DNA from: Runella slithyformis DSM 19594
GTDB taxonomy: Bacteria > Bacteroidota > Bacteroidia > Cytophagales > Spirosomataceae
DNA length: 64,000 nt
Direction: 5' to 3'
NCBI RefSeq assembly: GCF_000218895.1
Contig: NC_015703.1
Location: forward strand, 4,849,001-4,913,000
Every line of letters starts with the position of its first letter. Within the stretch, counting starts at the first letter, position 1. The notes under the pieces were generated by a model that saw only the letters and a list, made by a program, of their open reading frames with translations, was not told the DNA's origin and made no database searches. This document shows, in pieces, positions 55,601 through 64,000 of the stretch. The position numbers and the translations under genes are program-made.

Positions 55601-56101
55601 CTACCGGATTTTACCTATTTCAATGTTTTTGATTGACTTCACATACCTTGTTTCGGTAAAAATGTCAGTCGTTGTGATCAATGAAAAGGATCCGTCTTTG
55701 GCAATGGGCTGACTGTTTTCTTCAAAAAGGACCAGTGCTTTGTCGCCTGCGGTTCCGTTGTACAATTCGCTCCACGAAAAGATTACTTTGTGGCCGTCGG
55801 CTCCGGTGACCGATACATAAAACTGACCCCGTTCTTTGGGGTTGGGAATGACTATCTTAGCTTCATCCACCAGCGATTTTAACGAAACACCGCGAAAAGC
55901 GGCGATGGTCTTTTTTACCTGTCCTTCCGTCGAAACTACCTTGAAGGCCTTGCCGCTCACCACTTTTTTGGCTTTGAGCTCCTCTGCCGAGAGCGTCATT
56001 GTATTCTCGACCAATCCTGAAACCTTGAGTTTTGGAGATTCTTTTTTTTGCGCGGCGGCGTTGAATGCCGCCAATACTAACATGATCACTGCTTTCTTCA
56101 T
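55601..56101 (-). CDS. Periplasmic oxidoreductase molybdopterin-binding-domain-like protein
   Basis: A 166-aa protein with signal MKKAVIMLVLAAFNAAAQ. The rest resembles the small molybdopterin-binding domain proteins related to sulfite oxidase: LKVSGLVENTMTLSAEELKAK, FRGVSLKSLVDEAKIVIP, GADGHKVIFSWSELYNG and YVKSIKNIEIG. The Cys that ligates molybdenum in true sulfite oxidases is not visible, so it may only bind a ligand. Its start overlaps the stop of the CNNM-type gene by four bases (ATGA), so it is translationally coupled to it. Confidence 0.7.
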   Translation of the reverse strand: MKKAVIMLVLAAFNAAAQKKESPKLKVSGLVENTMTLSAEELKAKKVVSGKAFKVVSTEGQVKKTIAAFRGVSLKSLVDEAKIVIPNPKERGQFYVSVTGADGHKVIFSWSELYNGTAGDKALVLFEENSQPIAKDGSFSLITTTDIFTETRYVKSIKNIEIGKIR

Positions 56102-57399
56102 GAGTCTTCCGTTGAATAGTTTTCTTCCTTTGTCACCAGCACTTTATCGATCCTGGCACCATCCATGTCAAAAACTTCAAACGTAAAACCATGCCAAAAG
56201 ATTATTTCTCCCGTTTTGGGAATATGGGCAAACTCTTCGAGCAGCAGTCCGCCAACGGTATTAAAAGGGGTATTTTCATTATACAATTCCAATTGGTCAA
56301 AATAGCTCAGAAAGTCATAAAAAGGCATCTGAGCGTCGGTAATATAGGAGCCGTCTTCGCGCTGAACAATGCCGGTTTCGTCGTCATAATTCATATCGCT
56401 GACATCGCCTACGAGAGCGTCCATCAGGTCGTTAAGCGTCACGATTCCCTGTAAGGCACCGTATTCGTCGATCACCATGCTGTAGTGTTGACGGTTTTCC
56501 TGCAGTCGTTCCAACGCGATGTACGCCGAGCTGCTGTCGGGGAGGTATTGCGGCTCTCTGATGAGGGGTTCGAGGTTAAAAGGCTCATTTTTCATTACCT
56601 GCTGAAAAATATCTTTCATCAGCACAACTCCTGCCACATTATCAATGGAATTTCGGCACACCGGGTAAACGGAATGAATCTCTCCTTTGATCTTTTCGCG
56701 GATTTCGTCCGGACTGTCGGTCAGGTCGAGCCAAACCAACTGCATCCGGTGCGTCATGAGGGAGCCCACTTTGCGGTCGCCCAGATGAAATACCCGCTCC
56801 ATGATTTCCTGTTCGATTTCCTGTACCTCGCCGCCGTCGGTTCCTTCCTGAATAAATGCCTTGATCTCTTCTTCCGTCACACGACTGTCGGCGGAGGGTT
56901 TTATGCGCATGATTTTGAGCAAAAGGTCGGAGGTATGCGTCAAAAGCCACACGAACGGAGCGGTAACTTTGGACAGGATCTGCATCGGAAAGGCGACGGC
57001 TTTGGCAATGCCTTCGGGATTGGTCATACCGATCCGTTTGGGAACCAGCTCACCGACAACCAACGAAATAAAGGTAATCATGACCAGGACCCCCCCCACC
57101 GACAGGGGCCGGCTGTAGGGTTGCAGTGCCTCAAATTGATTCAAATATTCCTGCCACTTATTGGTAAGACTTTCTCCCCCGAAAATCCCCAATAAAATTC
57201 CGATAAGGGTGATGCCGATCTGAACGGTCGAAAGAAATTGGTTGGGCGAATTGATAAGTTCCAGCGCCTGTTTGGCCGATGTACTGCCGCGCTTGGCCGA
57301 ATTTTCGAGTTTGACTTTGCGAGAAGAGACTACTGCGATCTCGGACATTGAAAAAATGCCGTTGAGGATCGTGAGCAGAAAAATAATGACTAATTCCAT
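56098..57399 (-). CDS. CNNM/CorC-type hemolysin-family membrane protein
   Basis: A 433-aa protein with DUF21 membrane helices (residues about 1-190, MELVIIFLLTILNGIFSMSEIAVVSSRK, including the conserved MSEIA), a CBS-domain pair (about 200-335, EFGTLTHRMQLV-like VGSLMTHRMQLVWLD and VVLMKDIFQQV; SMVIDEYGALQGIVTLNDLMD) and a C-terminal CorC_HlyC domain (NTVGGLLLEEFAHIPKTGEII, FEVFDMDGARIDKV). This family moves or senses magnesium at the inner membrane, and is often annotated hemolysin-like without evidence of hemolysis. Confidence 0.93.
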   Translation of the reverse strand: MELVIIFLLTILNGIFSMSEIAVVSSRKVKLENSAKRGSTSAKQALELINSPNQFLSTVQIGITLIGILLGIFGGESLTNKWQEYLNQFEALQPYSRPLSVGGVLVMITFISLVVGELVPKRIGMTNPEGIAKAVAFPMQILSKVTAPFVWLLTHTSDLLLKIMRIKPSADSRVTEEEIKAFIQEGTDGGEVQEIEQEIMERVFHLGDRKVGSLMTHRMQLVWLDLTDSPDEIREKIKGEIHSVYPVCRNSIDNVAGVVLMKDIFQQVMKNEPFNLEPLIREPQYLPDSSSAYIALERLQENRQHYSMVIDEYGALQGIVTLNDLMDALVGDVSDMNYDDETGIVQREDGSYITDAQMPFYDFLSYFDQLELYNENTPFNTVGGLLLEEFAHIPKTGEIIFWHGFTFEVFDMDGARIDKVLVTKEENYSTEDS

Positions 57400-57554
57400 G
57401 TAAGAGTTGAAAAGGTATAAAAAAGTGCTCCCGCATTGGTACGAATGATGGGTATTTTGACAGACCGAGTGTCGAGAGCCAAAGGCACTGATTGGATAAA
57501 AAAATCATGCCTATTCTTTAGCCGCCGCGAATCATGCAAAACACTCTCCCTTCA

Positions 57555-57932
57555 TCAGGACTTGGGAGGAGGCGGATTGATTTTGTTGAAAGTGTCCAAC
57601 AAAAAGCAGCGAAACAAAAACGGATGGGTTTCTTTAATGGCAATGAGTTTAAGGACAGGAAGTTGGAACGTTTTTCGCTCCTCATGATGGTAAAACAACG
57701 CTTTGCCCGGATCCTGTATGGAATTCCCTTCGTCACTTTCCGGTACGGCATTTTCCATTCCCATTGCCTTTTCAAGTATAAATTCGATAAGGATTTCCTG
57801 CTCATTGACGGTCAGGTCTTCGTGAATGGCAGTCTGAACGTTGTAAACTAAACAGTCGGGGGTATCAATACTAAAATTTAAGAGTAGTATTGAAAGAGGA
57901 TACAGAAGATGTTTTTGGAAAAAGTTCTTCAA
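57555..57932 (-). CDS. Small secreted protein, unknown
   Basis: A 125-aa protein, MKNFFQKHLLYPLSILLLNF at the start, a signal peptide. It then reads DTPDCLVYNVQTAIHEDLTVNEQEILIEFILEKAMGMENA, a stretch similar to small secreted proteins seen in other Bacteroidota, followed by a charged C-terminus with KLIAIKETHPFLFRCFLLDTF. No family name or role is known to me. It is divergent from the GH95 gene at 58175, with an inverted repeat (57956-58002) between them that could regulate both. Confidence 0.6.
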   Translation of the reverse strand: MKNFFQKHLLYPLSILLLNFSIDTPDCLVYNVQTAIHEDLTVNEQEILIEFILEKAMGMENAVPESDEGNSIQDPGKALFYHHEERKTFQLPVLKLIAIKETHPFLFRCFLLDTFNKINPPPPKS

Positions 57933-57955
57933 CGAAGATTGAGTTTGTGCAAATA

Positions 57956-58002
57956 TGGTCCAATTTGTCTAAAAAACATATATAATACAAATTGTTAGAC
58001 CA
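57956..58002. promoter_or_regulatory. Long inverted repeat between divergent genes
   Basis: Left arm TGGTC-CAATTTGT (57956-57968) pairs with right arm ACAAATTG-TTA-GACCA (57987-58002): 13 complementary bases with a 3-base bulge, separated by an 18-base AT-rich centre. It lies 24 bases upstream of the small secreted-protein gene (minus) and 173 bases upstream of the GH95 gene (plus). It looks like an operator for a dimeric regulator. Confidence 0.45.
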
Positions 58003-58011
58003 AAGAAAGTA

Positions 58012-58059
58012 TAAGGGCAGGCAAAAAAACGCTTGCGTTCGAACGCAGGAATGCCCTTA
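58012..58059. repeat. Nested inverted repeat upstream of the GH95 gene
   Basis: TAAGGGCA (58012-58019) and TGCCCTTA (58052-58059) flank a 14-base perfect palindrome TGCGTTCGAACGCA (58034-58047). It follows the previous inverted repeat and ends 115 bases before the GH95 start. It could be a second regulator site, an mRNA leader hairpin, or both. Confidence 0.45.
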
Positions 58060-58174
58060 AAATACAGTAAGTACGCGTTCGATTTGACTTGTGAGAAATA
58101 GTCAATCATTTTTGGAGTGCTTCGCACCCTTTGCCTGCCTCCTGCGTTACCCCAAACCTCCTGACTTTTTCTCC

Positions 58175-60817
58175 ATGAAGTGTCTTTTTCAAAACCTGCG
58201 TTTACTTTTGTTCAAAAATGATGTTTTTCTTTGTGTATCGGCAGCCTTGGTGTTGATGTGGTCTATCGGCTACGCACAACAGCCCCACCCTGCTCCCAAC
58301 CTGAAACTTTGGTTTACGCAACCCGCCCGTATCTGGGAAGAAGCTCTCCCGCTGGGCAACGGCAAAACGGGGGCCATGGTGTTTGGAAGGGTCAACAGAG
58401 AACGATACCAACTCAACGACAATACGCTGTGGTCGGGCTATCCTATCGAAGGAAATAATCCCAATGGGCCTACGGTCCTGCCCGAGGTACGAAAAGCCAT
58501 TTTTGAAGGGAAATACGACAAAGCCGACAGCCTCTGGAAAAAAATGCAGGGGCCGTATTGCGCCCGGTATTTGCCTATGGGCGACCTGCACCTTGATTTC
58601 GGATTCCGCGATTCGACCGCCACCGACTATTACCGCGAGTTGGACCTGAATACCGCTGTAGCTATAGTGAAATACACCGTTGGCGGCGTGACCTACACCC
58701 GCGAGACCTTCATCAGCCACCCCGCCTCGGTGATGGTCGTGCGCATTACCGCCAATAAAAAGAACAGTATCAATATGAGTGCGGCCCTGAGCAGTCGGTT
58801 GAGATTCAGTGTTTTGCCGGGCGAAACGAACGAGATTGTCTTAAAAGGCAAAGCGCCCAAACACGTAGCGCACCGCGCCGCTGAGCCGCAGCAGATCGTA
58901 TACGATGACGATCCCAAAGGCGAAGGAACCAACTTTGAACTGCGGGTCAAAGCCCAAACCGAAGGCGGGAAGATCACTAACCAAAACGGTAAGCTGCTTA
59001 TTTCAGGAGCCAATGCCGTGACCTATTACGTGGCAGGGGCCACAAGTTTTAACGGATTTGACAAATCGCCCGGGCGGGAGGGAAAGGACCCTTCGGTCGA
59101 GACCAACGCTATTTTAAAAAAAGCCGGCAGCCAATCCTACGCTCAACTCAAATCGGCGCATATAAGTGACTATCAACGTCTTTTTCAGCGGGTTTCGCTG
59201 GACTTGGGTACGGATCCTGAAGCGCTGAAATTACCCACCGACGAGCGCTTGATTCGTCAGCAAAATGGCCCGGCAGATACGCATTTACAAACCCTCTACT
59301 ATCAATTCGGTCGGTATTTATTGATTGCAAGTTCGCGAAACGGCGCTTCGGGTGCGGCCGGAACGCCGGCCAATTTGCAGGGCATTTGGAACGACCATAT
59401 TCAACCGCCCTGGGGCAGCAACTTTACCACCAACATCAATTTCGAAATGAACTATTGGCTGGCCGAAAATGCCAATCTGTCAGAATGTCATTTGCCGATG
59501 CTGCAATTTATCGGTCATTTGGCCGTCAACGGTGCCAAAACAGCCAAGGTCAATTACGGCATCAATGAAGGCTGGATCACGCACCACGGCACCGATATCT
59601 GGGCCAAAACCTCGGCGGGTGGCGGCTACGAATGGGACCCGCGCAGTCGCGGCAGCTGGTCGAGCTGGCTCATGGCGGGCGCGTGGCTGAGCACGCATCT
59701 GTGGGAGCATTATCAGTTTACGGGCGACCAAACTTTTCTGCGTGACCAAGGCTATCCGCTCATGAAAAGCGCGGCGCAGTTCATGCTGCACTGGCTGCTG
59801 GAAGACGGGCAGGGGCATCTGATCACCAACCCGTCGTCGTCGCCCGAAAATACCGTTAAGATCAGCGGCAAAGAATACCAGATCACGATGGCTTCCACGA
59901 TGGACATGGCCATTATCCGTGAATTGTTCAGCGACTGTATTCAGGCTGCAAAGCAGCTGAAAACGGATGCCGCTTTTCAAACCCAACTGGAACAGGCCAA
60001 AGCGCGGCTGTATCCGTATCAGATCGGTCAATACGGGCAATTGCAGGAATGGTACCGGGACTGGGACGACCCCAACGACAAACACCGTCATATTTCACAC
60101 CTGTTCGGATTGCATCCGGGCCATCAGATCAATCCCCGCCAAACGCCTGAGTTGGCGGCGGCGGCCAAAAAATCACTGATGCAGCGCGGTGATGTGAGCA
60201 CGGGCTGGTCGATGGCGTGGAAGATCAATTGGTGGGCACGACTCGAAGACGGTAACCACGCCTATAAGATCCTGCGCGACGGACTTTCGTATGTGGGCCC
60301 CAAAAGCAGTTCGCGAAACGGTGAAGTATTGACCACGCAATCGGGCGGGGGCACCTATCCCAATTTATTCGATGCACACCCGCCGTTTCAGATCGACGGT
60401 AATTTTGGCGGTACAGCGGGCATCACCGAAATGTTGCTGCAAAGCCATACGGGTGAGATCAGCCTGTTGCCTGCCCTGCCCGATGCCTGGCCCAAAGGCT
60501 CCGTCAGGGGCCTCAAAGCGCGTGGGAATTTTGACGTGGACATCCGTTGGGAAGCCGGTAAATTGACCCAAGCGAGTATCGTTTCGCCGCTTGGAGGCGT
60601 CTGTCGGCTTCGTACCAAAGTGCCGGTCAGGGTAGTGGAGTTAGCTTCGTTGGGAGAAAAAACCGTGGAAAGTAATCCGTTGAACCCCGTTCCTGAAACA
60701 CCGCCTTTTGCCAAAAAATCCACGGCTGCGTTGGAAAACGTACCATTGGAAGAAAGCTATGTCATAGAATTTCAGGCTGAAAAAGCAAAACGTTATACCA
60801 TTATTCCAAACAAATGA
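58175..60817 (+). CDS. GH95 alpha-L-fucosidase-like enzyme (second copy)
   Basis: The frame opens at 58091 (GTG), but the ATG at 58175 ([20 protein letters not shown], then [11 protein letters not shown]) is the reasonable signal-peptide start, giving 880 aa. Motifs: [66 protein letters not shown] (Glu) and [20 protein letters not shown] (Asp). It is a GH95 inverting alpha-L-fucosidase/alpha-L-galactosidase. The copy at 21301 is shorter and has DGTFG in place of DGNFG. The stop overlaps the next start by four bases (ATGA), so it is coupled to the GH31 gene. Confidence 0.93.
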   Translation: MKCLFQNLRLLLFKNDVFLCVSAALVLMWSIGYAQQPHPAPNLKLWFTQPARIWEEALPLGNGKTGAMVFGRVNRERYQLNDNTLWSGYPIEGNNPNGPTVLPEVRKAIFEGKYDKADSLWKKMQGPYCARYLPMGDLHLDFGFRDSTATDYYRELDLNTAVAIVKYTVGGVTYTRETFISHPASVMVVRITANKKNSINMSAALSSRLRFSVLPGETNEIVLKGKAPKHVAHRAAEPQQIVYDDDPKGEGTNFELRVKAQTEGGKITNQNGKLLISGANAVTYYVAGATSFNGFDKSPGREGKDPSVETNAILKKAGSQSYAQLKSAHISDYQRLFQRVSLDLGTDPEALKLPTDERLIRQQNGPADTHLQTLYYQFGRYLLIASSRNGASGAAGTPANLQGIWNDHIQPPWGSNFTTNINFEMNYWLAENANLSECHLPMLQFIGHLAVNGAKTAKVNYGINEGWITHHGTDIWAKTSAGGGYEWDPRSRGSWSSWLMAGAWLSTHLWEHYQFTGDQTFLRDQGYPLMKSAAQFMLHWLLEDGQGHLITNPSSSPENTVKISGKEYQITMASTMDMAIIRELFSDCIQAAKQLKTDAAFQTQLEQAKARLYPYQIGQYGQLQEWYRDWDDPNDKHRHISHLFGLHPGHQINPRQTPELAAAAKKSLMQRGDVSTGWSMAWKINWWARLEDGNHAYKILRDGLSYVGPKSSSRNGEVLTTQSGGGTYPNLFDAHPPFQIDGNFGGTAGITEMLLQSHTGEISLLPALPDAWPKGSVRGLKARGNFDVDIRWEAGKLTQASIVSPLGGVCRLRTKVPVRVVELASLGEKTVESNPLNPVPETPPFAKKSTAALENVPLEESYVIEFQAEKAKRYTIIPNK

Positions 60818-62970
60818 AAAAATCTCTTTATACAACCGCTCTGTTGTGGAGTTTGCTTTCGATGAGCGTCGGCTCGTTTGCCCAAATGATGCAATGGAAA
60901 GAGGTCGCGGCGGGCGTATGGAAAGTGTCCGTCGGCAAGCCCGAAGCCTATAATCTGCTGACGGCCGCCGGTGCTCAGCCCAACGCCGAGGCCCTGAAAA
61001 AAATGGGCTCGACCGGATTTCCGCTGAACCGAAACGACATCTCGGTAAAATTGGTCGATGGGAAGACCTATCTGCGCTTTCCGCTGGATTGGGGCGAGCA
61101 GCTCTATGGCTTTGGACTCAATTTTCAGACTGTTCACCAACGCGGCCGAATCCTCCAACTGCACATGGACCATTACGGCAACAAAGACAACGGCCGTACC
61201 CACGCGCCCGTGCCGTTTTACGTATCATCCAAGGGGTATGGGGTATTTGTGAACTCTGCGCGTTACATAGATGTCTATGCGGGCACGGCCGTGCGGACCG
61301 ATAGCAAAAATCCGCCTTTGGTGCAGGATCGCAACACGGATAAAAACTGGCAGGCGCAACCGTATTCTGACGCCGTAGAAATGCTCGTGCCGGCGGGCGG
61401 TGTGGAGCTGTACGTTTTCGGCGGACCGTCGTCGATGGAAGCGGTGCGCCGGTTTAATCTGTTCAACGGCGGGGGCTGCCTGCCGCCGCGCTGGGGACTG
61501 GGCTTTACGCAGCGCGTCAATCGTTTGTATTCCGACAAAGACGTGCAAAAAGAAGCCGCCGAATTTGAAGAAAAAGGCTATCCGCTGGATTTTATCGGAT
61601 TGGAACCGGGCTGGCAAAGCAAATCCTATCCCTGTACGTTTGAATGGGACAACACCCGTTTTCCGCAACCCGCCGCTTTTGTCAAAGACATGCTCAGCAA
61701 AGGGGTGCGCATCAATCTGTGGACGAACCCGTACGTGTCGCCGGAGGCCTCCCTGTACCCCAAGATCGCCCCTTATGCGGGTTCTCACTCGGTATGGGTG
61801 GGGTCCGTGGTGGATCTGACGATTCCCAAAGCACAGGCCGTTTATTGGGATCAATTCGATAAAGCCCACGTCGGTATCGGCGTCAGCGGTTATAAAATCG
61901 ACGAAGTAGACGGCTTTGATTCGTGGCTATGGCCCGATGTGGCCACGTTTCCGTCGGGCGTCAGCGCCGAGCAAATGCGTCAGACCTACGGGTTATTGGT
62001 CATGAAACAAAGCACCGAACTCTTTCGTAAACACAATCGACGTACCTACGGGCTGGTGCGCGCTTCCAACGCGGGCGGTGTGTCGTTGCCGTACGTGATC
62101 TACAATGACAATTACAGTCACGAAGATTTTATCACGGGACTCATCAACAGCGGCTTTTCGGGTACTTTATGGACCCCCGAAGTCCGCGCTTCCAAAACGG
62201 GCGAGGAGTGGCTGCGACGCTTTCAGTCGGTGTGTTTTTCGCCCATGGCCATGATCAATGCGTGGGCAAGCAGCACCAAGCCCTGGACCTTTCCGGAAGT
62301 GGCCGACCAAATCAAAGAAGTGGCGCAGCTGCGGATGCGGATGATGCCGTATTGGTATTCCGAATTTGCCAAATACCATTTTGAAGGTACGCCGCCCTTT
62401 CATGCGGTCAACCTCGTGGCGGATTTCAAAACGGAGGTCAAAAAAGAGGTTGTAAACGCCAATCTGGAAGAAAACCCCTATGTACTGGCCGTCAGCAAAG
62501 AGATCAAAGATCAGTACATGGCGGGTGAATATCTGTTGGTCGCACCCATGTTTACGGGTCAAACCTCGCGGAAAGTGGTATTGCCCAAAGGAAAGTGGTA
62601 CGATTTCTACACCGGGCAATTGGCGGGAGAAGGAGAGGTTATCACCGTTACGCCGGGACTGGACAAAATCCCCGTGTTTGTCAAAGACGGCGGCATTATT
62701 CCGATGATGCCGGTCCTGCTGCATGCGCCCCAACCCAACCAAAAAGTAGACCTTGAAATTCGCCATTACGGCCAAAAAAATGCTCAATACCGCCTCTACG
62801 ACGACGACGGCGAAACCTTTGCGTACGAAAAAGGGCAATTCAGCTGGCGTACCCTCACCGCCGAGCGCGGGGCCGACGGCCGGTGGAAAGGAAGTATTTC
62901 CGAACCCGAAAACGGCAAGCCCAATACGGTGGGGAAGGTGAGTTGGAAGTTTATGACGATTTTGGAATGA
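60814..62970 (+). CDS. GH31 glycosidase, subfamily uncertain
   Basis: A 718-aa protein with a signal ([20 protein letters not shown]). It has a GH31 (beta/alpha)8 barrel from about residue 225 ([36 protein letters not shown]). The nucleophile is Asp in GYKIDEVDG. The acid/base region reads [16 protein letters not shown], not the usual W-x-G-D, so the acid/base may be the Glu and the enzyme may not be an alpha-glucosidase; alpha-galactosidase or alpha-xylosidase activity is open. Its coupling to a GH95 fucosidase suggests a shared fucose- and galactose-containing oligosaccharide. Its stop codon is the first triplet of the downstream tandem-repeat array. Confidence 0.85.
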   Translation: MKKSLYTTALLWSLLSMSVGSFAQMMQWKEVAAGVWKVSVGKPEAYNLLTAAGAQPNAEALKKMGSTGFPLNRNDISVKLVDGKTYLRFPLDWGEQLYGFGLNFQTVHQRGRILQLHMDHYGNKDNGRTHAPVPFYVSSKGYGVFVNSARYIDVYAGTAVRTDSKNPPLVQDRNTDKNWQAQPYSDAVEMLVPAGGVELYVFGGPSSMEAVRRFNLFNGGGCLPPRWGLGFTQRVNRLYSDKDVQKEAAEFEEKGYPLDFIGLEPGWQSKSYPCTFEWDNTRFPQPAAFVKDMLSKGVRINLWTNPYVSPEASLYPKIAPYAGSHSVWVGSVVDLTIPKAQAVYWDQFDKAHVGIGVSGYKIDEVDGFDSWLWPDVATFPSGVSAEQMRQTYGLLVMKQSTELFRKHNRRTYGLVRASNAGGVSLPYVIYNDNYSHEDFITGLINSGFSGTLWTPEVRASKTGEEWLRRFQSVCFSPMAMINAWASSTKPWTFPEVADQIKEVAQLRMRMMPYWYSEFAKYHFEGTPPFHAVNLVADFKTEVKKEVVNANLEENPYVLAVSKEIKDQYMAGEYLLVAPMFTGQTSRKVVLPKGKWYDFYTGQLAGEGEVITVTPGLDKIPVFVKDGGIIPMMPVLLHAPQPNQKVDLEIRHYGQKNAQYRLYDDDGETFAYEKGQFSWRTLTAERGADGRWKGSISEPENGKPNTVGKVSWKFMTILE

Positions 62971-63170
62971 CGAATGAGCGAATGACGAAGTACGAATGAC
63001 GAATGAGCGAATGACGAAGTACGAATGACGAATGAGCGAATGACGAAGTACGAATGACGAATGAGCGAATGACGAAGTACGAATGACGAATGAGCGAATG
63101 ACGAAGTACGAATGACGAATGAGCGAATGACGAAGTACGAATGACGAATGAGCGAATGACGAAGTACGAA
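62968..63170. repeat. Seven perfect 29-bp tandem repeats
   Basis: The unit TGACGAATGAGCGAATGACG plus AAGTACGAA occurs seven times without any change, starting at 62968 (the stop codon of the GH31 gene) and ending at 63170. Internally each unit is built from shorter GAATGACGA/GAATGAGCGA steps. There are no spacers, so it is not CRISPR. Related single copies, mostly inverted, lie at 41607-41642, 63179-63216 and 63444-63513. Perfect identity suggests recent expansion, probably by slippage. Confidence 0.9.
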
Positions 63171-63178
63171 TATTCAAC

Positions 63179-63216
63179 TGATTCGTCATTCGAATAATTC
63201 GTACTTTGTCATTTAC
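63179..63216. repeat. Inverted partial copy of the 29-bp unit
   Basis: ATTCGTCATTCGAATAATTC followed by GTACTTTGTCATT is the reverse complement of the array unit with small changes. The last array copy and this segment could pair, with GACGAAGTACGAAT against ATTCGTACTTTGTC, forming a hairpin just after the array. Confidence 0.55.
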
Positions 63217-63285
63217 TCTATCTTCCAACTTTTTGATAATCAGATGCGTCATAGCACTGTAAATACATAACGTTGAGTACAGTTT

Positions 63286-63318
63286 AAACCCGCAGAGCCC
63301 TGTTTTGCGGGTTTTTTT
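63286..63318 (+). terminator. Intrinsic terminator
   Basis: AAACCCGCA and TGCGGGTTT form a 9-bp stem with an 11-base loop, followed by T4 to T7 on the plus strand (63312-63318). It is 316 bases after the GH31 stop, beyond the tandem array, and is the probable end of the GH95-GH31 transcript. Confidence 0.75.
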
Positions 63319-63443
63319 GTTGACCAAGGGGGTAAATGCGAATTTGAAGTAAGAGATTGGGAGACGGAATAAAGGAGAACGGAAATAAAGGAAGCTAACA
63401 ACTTCATTCATGCCCCTATACACAGCCCCGCGCGGCGAATGAT

Positions 63444-63513
63444 ATTCGTCATTCTACATTCGTACCTCGTCATTCATACATTCGTCAATCGTCATTCGTA
63501 CATTCGTCATTCT
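63444..63513. repeat. Degenerate cluster of the dispersed repeat
   Basis: Several ATTCGTCATTC / ATTCGTAC units in the orientation opposite to the 29-bp array, with variable spacing (CATTCGTACCTCGTCATTCA and CATTCGTCAATCGTCATTCG). Lies in the non-coding gap between the terminator and the DUF5916 gene; no gene is supported from 62971 to 63562. Confidence 0.6.
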
Positions 63514-63562
63514 CCTCATTTTGTCAGTTCCTACTTCCTGCATCTGACTTCCGGCTCCTCCC

Positions 63563-64000
63563 TCAAAATTGTTTTAAATAACTGATCTTCGCGATGACGT
63601 GGTCTTCGGTTTGGGTTTTGAGTTGGAGATTTTGGAAGCCCCGGTGGTTGAGAACTACGTAAATATACGAGAGCGGCCGGTACTCCCACGAGAGGCGAAT
63701 GTTATAGTTTTGCGATTGATTTTCTGAATTGCGTTGATAAAACCCGATCAGTTGAAGTCGGGGATTCAGGGCAAACCGACCTTCGATGGCGTACAGATCC
63801 ACGGTGGTATGGGTTTTAGCTTCTCCCACTCCCATAAAGCGGTTTCGATTAAAACGCCCCGACAATGAAAAATGGGGAATCGGGGCAAATTGCAGCGTCC
63901 AGTCGCCCGAGTTGAGTTTACCGCCAAAATACGTTCCCCAGTTATAGATGGTCTGAAGGTTCAGCATCCGCGAAGGGTCGGTACTGGCGTAGATCTGATG
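63563..64000 (-). CDS. DUF5916-type outer membrane protein, C-terminal part (cut by window edge)
   Basis: The minus strand is open from the window edge (HQIYASTDPSR ...) to a stop at 63563, 145 residues. It reads as outer-membrane beta-strands: NWGTYFGGKLNSGDWTLQFA, HFSLSGRFNRNRFMGVG, YAIEGRFALNPRLQLIGFYQ, YNIRLSWEYRPLSYIYVVLN and a final HVIAKISYLKQF. This pattern and the RNSENQSQNYNIRLSWEY phrase are typical of DUF5916 proteins, which join an N-terminal CBM9-like domain to a C-terminal beta-barrel. The N-terminal part lies outside the window. Confidence 0.8.
   Translation of the reverse strand, partial: HQIYASTDPSRMLNLQTIYNWGTYFGGKLNSGDWTLQFAPIPHFSLSGRFNRNRFMGVGEAKTHTTVDLYAIEGRFALNPRLQLIGFYQRNSENQSQNYNIRLSWEYRPLSYIYVVLNHRGFQNLQLKTQTEDHVIAKISYLKQF

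Noticed and set aside
62968-63170. Possible CRISPR array
   Set aside because: Repeats are directly adjacent with no spacers, and there are no cas genes in the window.
62167-63423. Long minus-strand frame with repeating [18 protein letters not shown] words
   Set aside because: It is the 29-bp array read backwards, continuing into the GH31 gene on the wrong strand; there is no domain or start signal.

Overview
The window looks like a chromosomal segment of a Bacteroidota bacterium, most likely a Cytophagales / Spirosomaceae-type (Runella-like) organism. The grounds are Bacteroidota hallmark families (PorD/DUF4835, a type IX secretion C-terminal signal, DUF4249 and DUF5916 proteins, an OstA-like protein), promoters of the TTTG-N20-TAnnTTTG type, and weak Shine-Dalgarno sequences. 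The genus is an inference. No tRNA, rRNA or CRISPR array was seen.

Layout. 1-330: start of a DUF4249 lipoprotein (minus). 939-11996: plus-strand catabolic block with a Tat-exported alpha/alpha-barrel-like protein, two large secreted cytochrome c / beta-propeller proteins, a formylglycine sulfatase and a GH27 alpha-galactosidase. 12175-17466: a compact double-glycine-leader peptide (bacteriocin-like) cassette on the minus strand: two 65-aa precursors, a 54-aa membrane peptide, a membrane protein, a thioredoxin-fold protein and a C39-peptidase ABC exporter. It faces a Crp/Fnr-type regulator gene broken by a one-base frameshift. Four 23-bp direct repeats lie between them. 17639-27663: second catabolic block (GH43-like, another cytochrome c/propeller protein, GH95 fucosidase, DPP-IV-like peptidase, BNR protein). 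27826-29700: mobile-element scar with a RAYT transposase flanked by inverted REP pairs, abutting a broken IS3-type transposase.

29731-41080: TauE/SafE exporter, L-serine dehydratase, a second alpha/alpha-type protein, a CREST/ceramidase-like membrane protein, a VPS10/BNR protein, a second sulfatase and a Tat-exported Gfo/Idh/MocA oxidoreductase. 41127-51296 (minus): core housekeeping cluster. In transcription order it holds the OstA-like protein, a T9SS-signal protein, bamD, rpoZ, coaBC, porD, a small possible Sm-like protein, recN, a lipoprotein, SCO and cytochrome c. 51533-55510: three secreted esterase/hydrolase genes. 55601-57932: molybdopterin-domain protein, CNNM/CorC-type protein and a small secreted protein. 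58175-62970: GH95 fucosidase overlapping a GH31 glycosidase, followed by seven perfect 29-bp tandem repeats. 63563-64000: C-terminus of a DUF5916 outer-membrane protein.

Taken together the catabolic genes suggest breakdown of a sulfated, fucose- and galactose-containing, possibly esterified polysaccharide: sulfatases and esterases unmask it, GH95/GH27/GH31/GH43-like enzymes trim it, and periplasmic heme proteins and the Gfo/Idh protein oxidise sugars. No SusC/SusD pair is present in the window. The best candidates for something new are the two-peptide cassette with its 23-bp iterons, and the small Sm-like protein beside recN.
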